Counted from the stretch's first letter, positions 54,151 through 62,130 are shown. The stretch is 64,000 nt of DNA from Fidelibacterota bacterium (GCA_947476065.1 CANJPG010000005.1:1-64000); one strand, 5' to 3'. Notes: generated from the letters alone by a model not told the origin. Program-made: numbers and translations.

Positions 54151-56046
54151 CTACTGGCAGGCCAGGCATTCCTCGTAGTCGGTGCGGTCGCCGCCCAGGG
54201 GCTTTTCCGGCCACTGACGGGTGTTGTCTGCTTCGACGCCGGCAAAGGCGGCGCGCTGCACCGACTTGGAGCGAAGGTAATAAAGGCTCTTCACGCCCGA
54301 TTCCCAGGCGCGCCAATGCAGCATCATCAGGTCCCACTTATCCACGTCCGAGGGGATAAACAGGTTGATGGACTGGCCCTGGCAGATATACGGCGAACGG
54401 TCGGCTGAAAACTCGACCACCCAACGCTGATCAATTTCAAAGGCGGTCTTGAACACGTCCTTCTCTTCTTGCGAAAGACCGTTCAGGTGCTGCACCGAGC
54501 CTTCATGCTCGAGGATCGAATTCCAGGTGGCAGGATTGTCGAGGCCTTTTTCCGCCAGGACTTTACCGAGATAGGGGTTCTTCACCGAGAATGAGCCCGA
54601 CAAGGTTTTGTGCGTATACACATTGGCCGGGATCGGCTCGACGCACGGCGACGCACCGCCGCAGATGATGCTGATGGAGGCCGTCGGCGCGATGGCGAGC
54701 TTATGCGAGAAGCGCGCCATGACGCCGGTTTCGGCGGCGTCGGGGCAGGGCCCGCGCTCCTCGGCCAGCTGCACCGAGGCCGCATCGGCGGCGCGGCGGA
54801 TGTGCTTGAACATCTTGATGTTCCAGGACTTGGCCATGGCCGACTCAAAGGGCACGCCCTTGGCCTGCAGGAACGAATGATAACCCATGATGCCGAGGCC
54901 CACCGAACGCTCGCGGATGGCCGAATACTTGGCGCGGTCCATGGAGGCCGGCGCGCGGTCGATGAAGTCCTGCAACACGTTGTCGAGGAAGCGCATGACG
55001 TCGGGGATGAACTGCTCGTCGGTGTTCCACTCGTCCCAGGTCTCGACATTGAGCGAGGACAGGCAGCACACGGCGGTGCGGTCCACGCCTTTGTGATCGG
55101 GGCCGGTGTGCAGCATGATTTCGCTGCAGAGGTTCGAGGTGGTGACCTTCAAGCCCAGGTCACGCTGATGCTTGGGCATCTGGCGGTTGATGGTGTCGCC
55201 GAAGATCAGATAGGGCTCGCCGGTGTTCAGGCGGGTCTCGAGGATCTTCTGCCACAGCTCGCGGGCATTGACCGTCTTCATCACTTCGCCGGTCTTGGGG
55301 CTGCGCAGGCCAAAGGAGGCGTCGGCGCGCACGGCTTCCATGAATTCATCGGTGATGTTGAGGCCGTGGTGCAGGTTCAGGCTTTTGCGGTTGAAATCGC
55401 CCGAGGGTTTGCGGATTTCCAGGAACTCTTCGATTTCCGGGTGATGCACGTCGAGGTACACGGCGGCCGAGCCGCGGCGAAGCGAGCCTTGCGAAATGGC
55501 CAGCGTGAGTGAATCCATCACGCGCACGAAAGGAATGATGCCCGAGGTGTGGCCGCAGTTCTTCACCTTCTCGCCGATGGAGCGCACCTTGCCCCAGTAG
55601 GTGCCGATGCCGCCGCCGTTGGAGGCCAGCCAGACGTTCTCGGTCCAGGTGCCGACAATGCCGCCGAGGTCGTCGTTGACGGCGTTGAGAAAGCAGGAGA
55701 TCGGCAGGCCGCGCTCCGCCCCACCATTCGACAGAACGGGCGTCGCGGGCATGAACCACAGGCGCGACATGTAGTCGTAGATGCGCTGGGCGTGTTCGAT
55801 GTTGTCGCTGTAGACCTTGGCGACGCGGGCGAACATGTCCTGGTAGGACTCACCCGGGAGCAAGTAACGGTCTTCGAGAGTCGCTTTGCCGAAGTCGGTC
55901 AAAAGGGCGTCGCGCGAGCGGTCGATGCGAATCGACGGCACAACTTCCAGAGCAGCGTCACGCTGCGGTTTGGGCGTTGAAAGTGGCTGGGGGGTAGTGG
56001 TGAGCGGCGTGGCGATGGCGGCGTTAGCGTCTACAGCGTAATTCAT
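54151..56046 (-). CDS. nrdA: ribonucleotide reductase class Ia, alpha subunit
   Basis: 631 residues from the ATG at 56046, with GAGG upstream. It reduces ribonucleoside diphosphates. Active-site cysteines are C118 (LPISCFLN), C307 with E309 (TSNLCSEIML) and one of C327/C328; the C-terminal shuttle pair is C627/C630 (EECLACQ). The N-terminus lacks the roughly 90-residue ATP-cone of E. coli NrdA, so dATP inhibition at that site is not expected. It is first in nrdA-nrdB, with NrdR-like boxes 310-360 bases upstream. Confidence 0.96.
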   Translation of the reverse strand: MNYAVDANAAIATPLTTTPQPLSTPKPQRDAALEVVPSIRIDRSRDALLTDFGKATLEDRYLLPGESYQDMFARVAKVYSDNIEHAQRIYDYMSRLWFMPATPVLSNGGAERGLPISCFLNAVNDDLGGIVGTWTENVWLASNGGGIGTYWGKVRSIGEKVKNCGHTSGIIPFVRVMDSLTLAISQGSLRRGSAAVYLDVHHPEIEEFLEIRKPSGDFNRKSLNLHHGLNITDEFMEAVRADASFGLRSPKTGEVMKTVNARELWQKILETRLNTGEPYLIFGDTINRQMPKHQRDLGLKVTTSNLCSEIMLHTGPDHKGVDRTAVCCLSSLNVETWDEWNTDEQFIPDVMRFLDNVLQDFIDRAPASMDRAKYSAIRERSVGLGIMGYHSFLQAKGVPFESAMAKSWNIKMFKHIRRAADAASVQLAEERGPCPDAAETGVMARFSHKLAIAPTASISIICGGASPCVEPIPANVYTHKTLSGSFSVKNPYLGKVLAEKGLDNPATWNSILEHEGSVQHLNGLSQEEKDVFKTAFEIDQRWVVEFSADRSPYICQGQSINLFIPSDVDKWDLMMLHWRAWESGVKSLYYLRSKSVQRAAFAGVEADNTRQWPEKPLGGDRTDYEECLACQ

Positions 56047-56357
56047 ATTTTCCTCTTCCCCTCGAAACCAAAAATCCCCCGCGTCAGCCATCGCGAGCTT
56101 TTGGGGTCCGAAAGGAGTGAATCAGGCTCTGTCCCTAGGAAGGTGCCCTTGAAAATCAAGGGCTTACCCTCACTCGAGTCTGCGGCAGGTGTAGCTTGCC
56201 GCGGCCTTGTTCTAGATGGTTATCGGTCGCGGGTTTTCCCGCGTACCCTCTCCAGCCCCTCGGTCCGTAGCCCCAGATTGTGTAGACCTGGGACATCCGC
56301 GATACGACATATGGTGTTCTTGTCGGGCCTTGCCGTCAACGGAACGAATTCACTTAT

Positions 56358-56404
56358 TCACAACATTTAGCGCTTGACGGGCGGAGCGAAACTATATCTA
56401 GCAG
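56358..56404. promoter_or_regulatory. pair of NrdR-box-like sites upstream of nrdA
   Basis: Two 16-base sites, 56358-56373 (TCACAACATTTAGCGC) and 56389-56404 (AAACTATATCTAGCAG), are separated by 15 bases, the three-helical-turn spacing typical of NrdR operators. By hand they match about 11 and 12 of 16 positions of the recalled consensus. NrdR represses ribonucleotide reductase genes. The gap 56047-56650 has no protein gene I can support and also holds two GANTC sites (56119, 56176). Confidence 0.45.
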
Positions 56405-56650
56405 TTCTTAAGGGGCGGACTCAGGTTCTTCGCACAATGCATTGATTTCAATCGCGAAAAAAATGTGACGCGGAGGTTACAGTCGGCAGCGTTTTTTGAG
56501 CGCTTTCGTGCGATTTGGCGGTTTTCCGCCACCTTTCAACTATGCAGCCGCGGCAATGCTGTGTTGCACAATTCCCCTTTGCCCGGACCGGCGACCTGCC
56601 TCATACAGCCGCCAAGCACCCACCTGACACAGGACTACGAGGGGACCGCC

Positions 56651-56875
56651 ATGGTGACGCTGACCGACGACCAACGCGGATTGATCGACTACCTAGCCGA
56701 CAAGGTGCACGAACTGACGGCCTCCGCCACGGGAACCACGGGCGTCGAGGCGACCGACCTCATGCGGGAAGCCCAAGAGCTGACGGCGATCCGCGGCAGC
56801 ATCATCGACCGCGCCCATGCGGCCGAAAATGCCGCCCAGCTGCAATTACCGCTCGAATTGAGGAAGGCTGCCTAA
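56651..56875 (+). CDS. small helical protein of unknown function
   Basis: 74 residues from the ATG at 56651, with GAGGGG 6 bases upstream and a strong terminator after it, so it is a well-formed single-gene unit. The sequence is helical and acidic (LTDDQRGLIDYLADKVHELTASATG, then LMREAQELTAIRGSIIDRAHAAENA). There is no signal or membrane segment. I do not recognise a family. It diverges from nrdA across about 600 bases. Confidence 0.65.
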   Translation: MVTLTDDQRGLIDYLADKVHELTASATGTTGVEATDLMREAQELTAIRGSIIDRAHAAENAAQLQLPLELRKAA

Positions 56876-56905
56876 CAACCAAGAACTCGACAACGAGTCT
56901 TGAAG

Positions 56906-56932
56906 AACCCGGCCCTCGCGGCCGGGTTTTTT
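56906..56932 (+). terminator. terminator of the 74-residue protein gene
   Basis: Perfect 9-bp stem AACCCGGCC / GGCCGGGTT with a 5-base loop, then TTTTTT. It lies 30 bases after the stop codon. Confidence 0.92.
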
Positions 56933-56967
56933 ATTGTCCGCGCTTTAGAGGCGCGGAAATTAAGAAA

Positions 56968-56979
56968 GATTCACGATTC
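56968..56979. promoter_or_regulatory. double GANTC element before the 57-kb sRNA
   Basis: GATTCACGATTC has two GANTC sites two bases apart, followed directly by GTTAAC (56980-56985). The same 12-mer lies upstream of HU at 42930-42941. It sits some 20-30 bases before the presumed sRNA start. A CcrM/GcrA-type control is inferred. Confidence 0.4.
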
Positions 56980-56999
56980 GTTAACGGCTCCCGGGAAAG

Positions 57000-57101
57000 A
57001 TGCGGCTACGGATTTAACGCTGGGGCATTTCTCCTCCCTCCCCACCCCACAACCCCAGCAAACTCAGCGGCGGATCTTTTAGATCCGCCGCCTTTCTTTT
57101 T
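57000..57101 (+). ncRNA. candidate sRNA with C-rich anti-SD loop (locus C)
   Basis: This is the clearest of three similar loci. GCTGGGG (57019-57025) and CCCCAGC (57053-57059) form a perfect 7-bp stem around a 27-base C-rich loop containing CTCCTCCCTCC, which is complementary to Shine-Dalgarno sites. A terminator follows at 57068-57101. Bases 57035-57056 are identical to 29617-29638. No protein gene reads into the terminator because the upstream gene already ends at 56932. The architecture resembles alphaproteobacterial CUCCUCCC-loop sRNAs. The 5' end is approximate. Confidence 0.45.
57068..57101 (+). terminator. terminator of sRNA locus C (copy 1)
   Basis: Perfect 9-bp stem CGGCGGATC (57068-57076) / GATCCGCCG (57082-57090) with a TTTTA loop, then CCTTTCTTTTT. 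It has a decayed tandem copy just downstream. Confidence 0.85.
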
Positions 57102-57102
57102 A

Positions 57103-57148
57103 GGGCGCGCAGCGCCCGGCGGATCTTTTAGATCCTCGGCCTTTCTTT
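57103..57148 (+). repeat. decayed tandem copy of the terminator
   Basis: A second copy of the CGGCGGATCTTTTAGATCC unit at 57117-57135 is followed again by CTTTCTTT, but its 3' arm reads GATCCTCGG, so only five pairs remain near the loop. Between the copies GGGCGC/GCGCCC (57103-57108, 57112-57117) forms another hairpin. This is a local duplication of a terminator. Confidence 0.75.
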
Positions 57149-57162
57149 GCTATAAGCGACCC

Positions 57163-57669
57163 ATGATTTATTTCGCCTACGGCGCCAATCTCAATCTGCG
57201 CGGCATGAAGCGCCGCTGTCCGAAAGCCCGGCCGCTGATGGCTGCAACTCTGCCGGGCTATCGGTTCGAGTTCCGCACCTTTGCGACTATTGTCGCCGAT
57301 GCACAGGCGGAAGTGCCGGGCGCGTTGTATGAGCTGACGCCGGCCTGCTGGCGCGCGCTCGACGGCTATGAAGGGCCCGAATACAAAAAGATCACTGTGA
57401 CGGTGAACACCGCCGAAGGCCCGCGCGAGGCCACTGCCTACATCATGGCGAGCGGCAAACGCGCGGCGCCGTCTATGGCCTACTGCGGCGACATCGCGCG
57501 CGGCTACAGCGATTGGAAGCTGGACGCCAAGCTGTTGCAGCGGGCGCGCTACGCCACGCTGTTTCCCGATAAGCCCGAGAGAGTGAGGCAAGAATCTACG
57601 CGGCCAGGCCCTGCACCGCCAGGATTCGCGAGGCCCGGAGTCACTAGGCCGGTGAAGGAGACGCCGTAA
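57163..57669 (+). CDS. gamma-glutamylcyclotransferase (AIG2-like)
   Basis: 168 residues. The fold signature is IYFAYGANLNLRGMKRRCP, with the substrate-binding Tyr-Gly-x-Asn loop, and the catalytic Glu lies in GYEGPEYKKITVTV. It turns gamma-glutamyl peptides into 5-oxoproline. The Pro/Arg-rich tail (ESTRPGPAPPGFARPGVTR) is not part of the domain and overlaps the flippase gene by 26 bases. No Shine-Dalgarno precedes the ATG. A TATAAG -10 element ends 6 bases before it, suggesting a leaderless message. Confidence 0.85.
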   Translation: MIYFAYGANLNLRGMKRRCPKARPLMAATLPGYRFEFRTFATIVADAQAEVPGALYELTPACWRALDGYEGPEYKKITVTVNTAEGPREATAYIMASGKRAAPSMAYCGDIARGYSDWKLDAKLLQRARYATLFPDKPERVRQESTRPGPAPPGFARPGVTRPVKETP

Positions 57670-58996
57670 CGCGCCGGCGCAGCTGGGTCGCGGTGAACAG
57701 CGTCATGGCGCATAGGCTTGCCGCCGCCGTTGCCAGCGAGGCGATGGCTGCCCCCGTCGGGCCATAGGTGCGCGTCAGCAGAATCAGCGTCGGCAGATAG
57801 ACGCCAACGATCACCACAGTCTCGATGCGCAGCGCAATGCTGGGCCGGCCCATGGCATAGAGCGCGGGTTCCATAGGAAAGCCGCACAGCGTCAGGCCCG
57901 CCGTTGCCACCAAGAGGATCAAGGGAATATAGGCCTCGATGAAGGTCGCGCCGAAGAAGGTGCTGATGAACAGGTGCCCCGCGAACAGCGAGATCACCAG
58001 CATCGCCGCACCACCCGAGGCCGCCACGGCGGCACCTCTTAGAATCAGCGCCTTGAAATCCTGCCAGTCGCCGCGGCTGCCGATGCGCGCGAACTCGGGG
58101 TAGATCGACTGGTTGAGCAGCTCGGCGGGCTTGGAGATGGCGGTGGCCACATCGCGGCCGATCTTGAACAGGCCGGCCGCAGCAGGCCCCGCCAAGGCGC
58201 CCACCAAAATCGTGCTCATCTGCGCGGTGACGATCTGCAGCGAGGAATGCAGGTTTGAGAAGATCGAGAACTTCCAGATGCCGCCGTGGGGCGCCGTGAT
58301 GCCCTCCAGTGACAGCGTCATACCTTTGAGCCAGCCGCGGCGGTAAGCTTCGCGCCAGCCGATGAACACCAGCACCGCGCCGCCGGCCACGCTGGCGACG
58401 AACCAGGCCGCGAGATAGGCCCACAGCGGCGCATCCAGCATCACGGCAATGCTGACGCCGATCAGCCGGCAGAGCGGCGTGACCACCGCTTGGCCCGCGA
58501 GCAGCGCAAAACGGTCGAACAGGCGCAAGAGGCCCGTGGGGGTAGCTAGCACCGTGAACAGCAATTGCAGGCTGAAGATCTGGGCATAGCCGATGACCTC
58601 GGCGCTCCAGCCGATATAAGGGCCGACCAGAGGTGCGGCGATGAAGCCGATGGCGGCGCCGGCGAACACGCCGGCAATATCGAGCAGCGTGGTGAACTTG
58701 ATCAGCGCCTGGAAGGCCGCCGTGTTCTTGTTCTCCATGCAGATGGCGCCATAACGGATCACCGCCTGCCACGACTGGAAGGTGGCCAGCGCCATGATGA
58801 CTTGAATATAGGTGGTCAGCAGCACGAAGACGCCGAACTGCTCGAGGCCAAGGCCGCGCGCCGACAGGCTGAGCATGGCCAGGCCGAACAGCCCGTTAGT
58901 CGCGCGGCCCGAGAGCAACAGCGTTGCGTTCTTGAAGATGCGCCGTAAGGTGCCGTCGGCGAACCAGTGCCGGACGGTATGGATGATCTTGCTCAT
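57644..58996 (-). CDS. polysaccharide flippase-like membrane protein
   Basis: 450 residues with about twelve membrane helices, matching the oligosaccharide flippase (Wzx/MATE-like) superfamily. The N-terminal FKNATLLLSGRATNGLFGLAMLSLSARGLGLEQFGVFVLLTTYIQ is typical. It would move lipid-linked sugars across the inner membrane for O-antigen or exopolysaccharide. No glycosyltransferase genes adjoin it. Its 3' end overlaps the cyclotransferase gene convergently by 26 bases. Confidence 0.87.
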   Translation of the reverse strand: MSKIIHTVRHWFADGTLRRIFKNATLLLSGRATNGLFGLAMLSLSARGLGLEQFGVFVLLTTYIQVIMALATFQSWQAVIRYGAICMENKNTAAFQALIKFTTLLDIAGVFAGAAIGFIAAPLVGPYIGWSAEVIGYAQIFSLQLLFTVLATPTGLLRLFDRFALLAGQAVVTPLCRLIGVSIAVMLDAPLWAYLAAWFVASVAGGAVLVFIGWREAYRRGWLKGMTLSLEGITAPHGGIWKFSIFSNLHSSLQIVTAQMSTILVGALAGPAAAGLFKIGRDVATAISKPAELLNQSIYPEFARIGSRGDWQDFKALILRGAAVAASGGAAMLVISLFAGHLFISTFFGATFIEAYIPLILLVATAGLTLCGFPMEPALYAMGRPSIALRIETVVIVGVYLPTLILLTRTYGPTGAAIASLATAAASLCAMTLFTATQLRRRVTASPSPA

Positions 58997-59128
58997 GCTG
59001 CTTCCAACATGGCGATCGCCGCGGCGAATGCGGAGGACAAACTCATTAAAAAGCCGACGCGCCCCAAAAAAACATAAATGCCGTGAAGACCGATGCCGCG
59101 CCTAACGACGCAACCCCCTGCTCTCCCC

Positions 59129-59179
59129 CGGCGTTCTTGCGGTATTAATGCTATACTGCGACGCTGACGTCAGCATTAA
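59129..59179 (+). promoter_or_regulatory. extended -10 promoter with nested palindromes
   Basis: TG-C-TATACT (59149-59157) is a good extended -10 element. At the expected transcription start lies the 12-bp perfect palindrome GCTGACGTCAGC (59163-59174). TTAATGCT (59145-59152) and AGCATTAA (59172-59179) form an outer inverted repeat that embraces the -10. This looks like an operator that would block the promoter of the small membrane protein gene. Confidence 0.4.
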
Positions 59180-59211
59180 ACGATGACGCGGCGCGTGAAA
59201 CCTGCGCTCAC

Positions 59212-59445
59212 GTGACACAAACCAGCATGACCGCCTATTACCCGCTGCTGACACTGGCTTCGATCCTGGTCTTTGCGGGACTGGGGCGATATCTCGCCAA
59301 GGCGCGCAACCGGAACGGGTTGATATGGGCCGTCGCGGCCGCCCTTCTACCGCCGGTATTGATTATTTTGCTGCTGCTGCGCCCGCTGACCGCCGAAGAA
59401 GCCGCGGAAAATGCCGGCGAAGACACCGACGAGGCGAAAGCCTAA
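59212..59445 (+). CDS. small membrane protein
   Basis: 77 residues from GTG 59212; an ATG at 59227 is an equally good start, and neither has a clear ribosome site. Two hydrophobic segments (LLTLASILVFAGLGRYLA and LIWAVAAALLPPVLIILLLL) flank a short basic loop, and the tail is acidic (EEAAENAGEDTDEAKA). Function unknown. A promoter with palindromic operator-like repeats lies 30-70 bases upstream. It converges on acuI. Confidence 0.6.
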   Translation: MTQTSMTAYYPLLTLASILVFAGLGRYLAKARNRNGLIWAVAAALLPPVLIILLLLRPLTAEEAAENAGEDTDEAKA

Positions 59446-59465
59446 ATCTCCCTCAGGCCTTCACT

Positions 59466-60461
59466 TTACGCTTTCACGTCGATCACGACACGCCCACGGG
59501 TTTTGCCGCGCAGGATTTTCTCGGCCAGCGCCAGGATATTCGTCAGCGGTTCGATTTCGGTCATGGCGTCGAGTTTGGCGCGGTCGAGATCGGTTGCCAG
59601 GCGCTTCCACGCCGTCTCTCGCCAGCCCGCCGGGATCTCGAAGTAATTGATGCCCAGCAGTTTCACGCCGCGCAGGATGAACGGCATCACCGTCGTCGGC
59701 AGGTCGGTGCCGCCGGCAAGGCCACAGGCGGCAATCGCGCCTTGCGGCTTGGTCTGCGCCAGCACGGTTGCGAGAGTCCGGCCGCCGACGCTGTCCACAC
59801 CGCCGGCCCAGCGTGCGGCCTCCAGCGGCTTGGGTTGCCGATCAAGATCGGCGCGCGTGATGATCTCAGTGGCGCCCAACATCTTCAGATAGTCGTGCAT
59901 CTCGGCGCGTCCGCTGGCGGCGACGACGCGATAGCCGAGTTTGGCGAGGATGGCCACCGCCACACTGCCGACGCCGCCGGCCGCCCCGGTGACGACAATC
60001 TCGCCGCTGGCTGGCGTCAGCCCCACTTGCTCGAGCGCCATGACGCAGATCATCGCGGTGTAGCCGGCCGTGCCGATGGCCATGGCCTGCTTTTCACTGA
60101 AGGCCGCCGGCAGCTTGACGATGAGGTCGGCCTTGACGCGCATGAAGGCGCTGTAGCCGCCCCACATGGTTTCCGACAAACCGCCGCCGATGACCACCAC
60201 CTTGTCGCCGGCCTTGAAGCGCGCGTCTTTGGAGTCAACCACTGTGCCGGCGATATCGATGCCGGGCACCATGGGGAAATTGCGCACGACGCCCCGGCCT
60301 TTGCCGGTGACCGCCAGGCCGTCCTTGTAGTTGAGGCTGGAGTAGCTGATCTCGATCAGCACGTTCTCGTCGGGCAGGTCGGCCTGGGTCAGCTCCTTGA
60401 AGCCGGCGATGTACTGGCCGTCGGCCTGGTTGACGACAAAGGCGCGGAAGGTCTTGTCCAT
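59466..60461 (-). CDS. acrylyl-CoA reductase-like oxidoreductase (AcuI/YhdH)
   Basis: 331 residues, a zinc-free medium-chain dehydrogenase. The start FRAFVVNQADGQYIAGFKELTQADLP and SSLNYKDGLAVTGKG are those of the AcuI/YhdH family, and VTGAAGGVGSVAVAILAKLGY is the NADPH motif. These enzymes reduce acrylyl-CoA to propionyl-CoA and detoxify acrylyl-CoA from DMSP or 3-hydroxypropionate metabolism. The start at 60461 is 3 bases past the binding-protein stop, so the two are co-transcribed. Confidence 0.9.
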   Translation of the reverse strand: MDKTFRAFVVNQADGQYIAGFKELTQADLPDENVLIEISYSSLNYKDGLAVTGKGRGVVRNFPMVPGIDIAGTVVDSKDARFKAGDKVVVIGGGLSETMWGGYSAFMRVKADLIVKLPAAFSEKQAMAIGTAGYTAMICVMALEQVGLTPASGEIVVTGAAGGVGSVAVAILAKLGYRVVAASGRAEMHDYLKMLGATEIITRADLDRQPKPLEAARWAGGVDSVGGRTLATVLAQTKPQGAIAACGLAGGTDLPTTVMPFILRGVKLLGINYFEIPAGWRETAWKRLATDLDRAKLDAMTEIEPLTNILALAEKILRGKTRGRVVIDVKA

Positions 60462-60463
60462 GG

Positions 60464-62071
60464 TCACTTCACCACGCTGAGATATCGGCTCAAATGGGTG
60501 TCGATGGCATTGGCGCGCCAACCCACGACACGCTGCGAGACCATATTCTTGGTGACGCCGTAATACAGCGGGATGACGGGCTGATCGCGCATCAGCTGTT
60601 CCTCGGCCTTGTGCAGGAGATCGGCCCGCGCGCCGGCATTTTCCATGGCGGCCGCTTGCGCAAGCAGGCTGTCATAGGCCGGGTTGTGATAGCGCGCGTA
60701 ATTGGAGCGCGTGCTGGCGGAATCGAGCACATATAAAAAGCTCGAGGCATCGTTGAAGTCCGCCTGCCACCCGGCGAAAGCGATGTCGAAGTTGCCCTGG
60801 CGCATATTGGCGAAGTGCACTTTGCCCTCGGTATTGATCAGCGTGGTTTCGATGCCGACGCGTTTCCACATGCTGGCGATGATGACCGCGATGCGCCTGA
60901 GATCGAGATTGGACGAATGGTTGTAGGTCACCTGCAAGGTCTTGCCGAGGCCATAGCCGGCGGCGCTCAGCAGCTGGTTGGCTTCCGCGAGGCGCGCGTC
61001 ACTTGATTTATCCGCGAAGTCCGCAAAGGCCGGCTGATAGCCGGCAACAGTGGGCGGCACGAAACTGAAAGCGGGCTGCTCGCCGCCGCGCAGCACTTTG
61101 GTCGTCAGCACATCGCGGTCGATGGCAAGCGACAGAGCCCGGCGCACACGCTGGTCAGCAAGTTTGACGACAGAGGTGTTCACCGCGAGGTAATAGGTCA
61201 GCAGCGTCTGGGACAGGCGCGTCTCCACCGGCAGGTCGGTGCGCAGGCGATCCAGCTGCGCCAGCGGCACGTCGATCTGCGTATCGAGCTCACCGGCGCG
61301 AAAGCGCGCGAGGCCCGAGGTCAAGTCTTCGGTCGGCAGGTAGATGACGCGCGCGAGCTTGACGGCGGCCGCGTCGTGATAGCGCGGATTTTGAACCAGC
61401 GTGACGTCCTCATGGGGCCGCCAGCTTTCCAGCATGAAGGCGCCGCTGGCCACCGCGTTGCCCGGTTGAATCCAGTCGTCGCCCTTTTGCGCGACCACAT
61501 GGCGGGGAATGATGCCGGCGTAAGCATTGGCGAGGATCTGTGGCAGATAGGCCGCCGGCGCGTCGAGATCGAGGATCACCGTCGCCGCATCGGGCGCACT
61601 CACGCCCAGCGCCTCAACCGCCGCCGCACCGGTATTCACCGCGCGGCCGGACTTCAGCACATACAACAGGGCAGCGAAGGGCGCGGCGGTCTTGGGGTCC
61701 ATCAGGCGGCGGAAGGAGAACACCACATCGTCGGCGGTCAGCGGCGCGCCATCGGACCAAGTGAGCCTGGGGCGCAGCCGGAAGGTGTAACGCTTGCCGT
61801 CGGGTGTCACGGTCCAGGATTCGGCGAGGCCCGGCCCCGGCTGGCCTTCAGGGCCGTAAGCCACGAGACCTTCGAAAAGGTCACTGACGATAGCCATCTC
61901 ATAGGTGGTGTTGATCTTGTGGGGATCGAGGCTCGCCGGCTCATAGCGGTTGCCCCGGCGCAGCGTGCCGTCGGCTGCCGCAACAGCCATGCCGCTGCGC
62001 AACAGTGCGAGCGAACTGCATCCAAGTAGCGCCAAGCGACGGGAGAGCGTCAGCATGGCGCGATCATTCAT
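60464..62071 (-). CDS. peptide ABC transporter substrate-binding protein (family 5)
   Basis: 535 residues. The start carries a signal peptide (RRLALLGCSSLALLRSGMAVAAA) containing a Cys but no clear lipobox, so a soluble periplasmic form is likely. The SBP_bac_5 fold is recognised by RGNRYEPASLDPHKINTTYEMAIVSDLFEGLV and LAESWTVTPDGKRYTFRLRP. It binds oligopeptides or related compounds. The ABC ATPase at 41-43 kb could be its partner, but no permeases are nearby. It is upstream of acuI in one operon. Confidence 0.92.
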   Translation of the reverse strand: MNDRAMLTLSRRLALLGCSSLALLRSGMAVAAADGTLRRGNRYEPASLDPHKINTTYEMAIVSDLFEGLVAYGPEGQPGPGLAESWTVTPDGKRYTFRLRPRLTWSDGAPLTADDVVFSFRRLMDPKTAAPFAALLYVLKSGRAVNTGAAAVEALGVSAPDAATVILDLDAPAAYLPQILANAYAGIIPRHVVAQKGDDWIQPGNAVASGAFMLESWRPHEDVTLVQNPRYHDAAAVKLARVIYLPTEDLTSGLARFRAGELDTQIDVPLAQLDRLRTDLPVETRLSQTLLTYYLAVNTSVVKLADQRVRRALSLAIDRDVLTTKVLRGGEQPAFSFVPPTVAGYQPAFADFADKSSDARLAEANQLLSAAGYGLGKTLQVTYNHSSNLDLRRIAVIIASMWKRVGIETTLINTEGKVHFANMRQGNFDIAFAGWQADFNDASSFLYVLDSASTRSNYARYHNPAYDSLLAQAAAMENAGARADLLHKAEEQLMRDQPVIPLYYGVTKNMVSQRVVGWRANAIDTHLSRYLSVVK

Positions 62072-62130
62072 CGCCCAGCGAAGTTAAGCAAGGCTCAGGT
62101 GGCGATAGAAGCGTGCGTTGAGGCCTGGGA

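Noticed and set aside
56047-56650. Protein gene in the nrdA upstream gap
   Set aside because: Open frames here have no ribosome site and odd composition; the region is better explained as regulatory.
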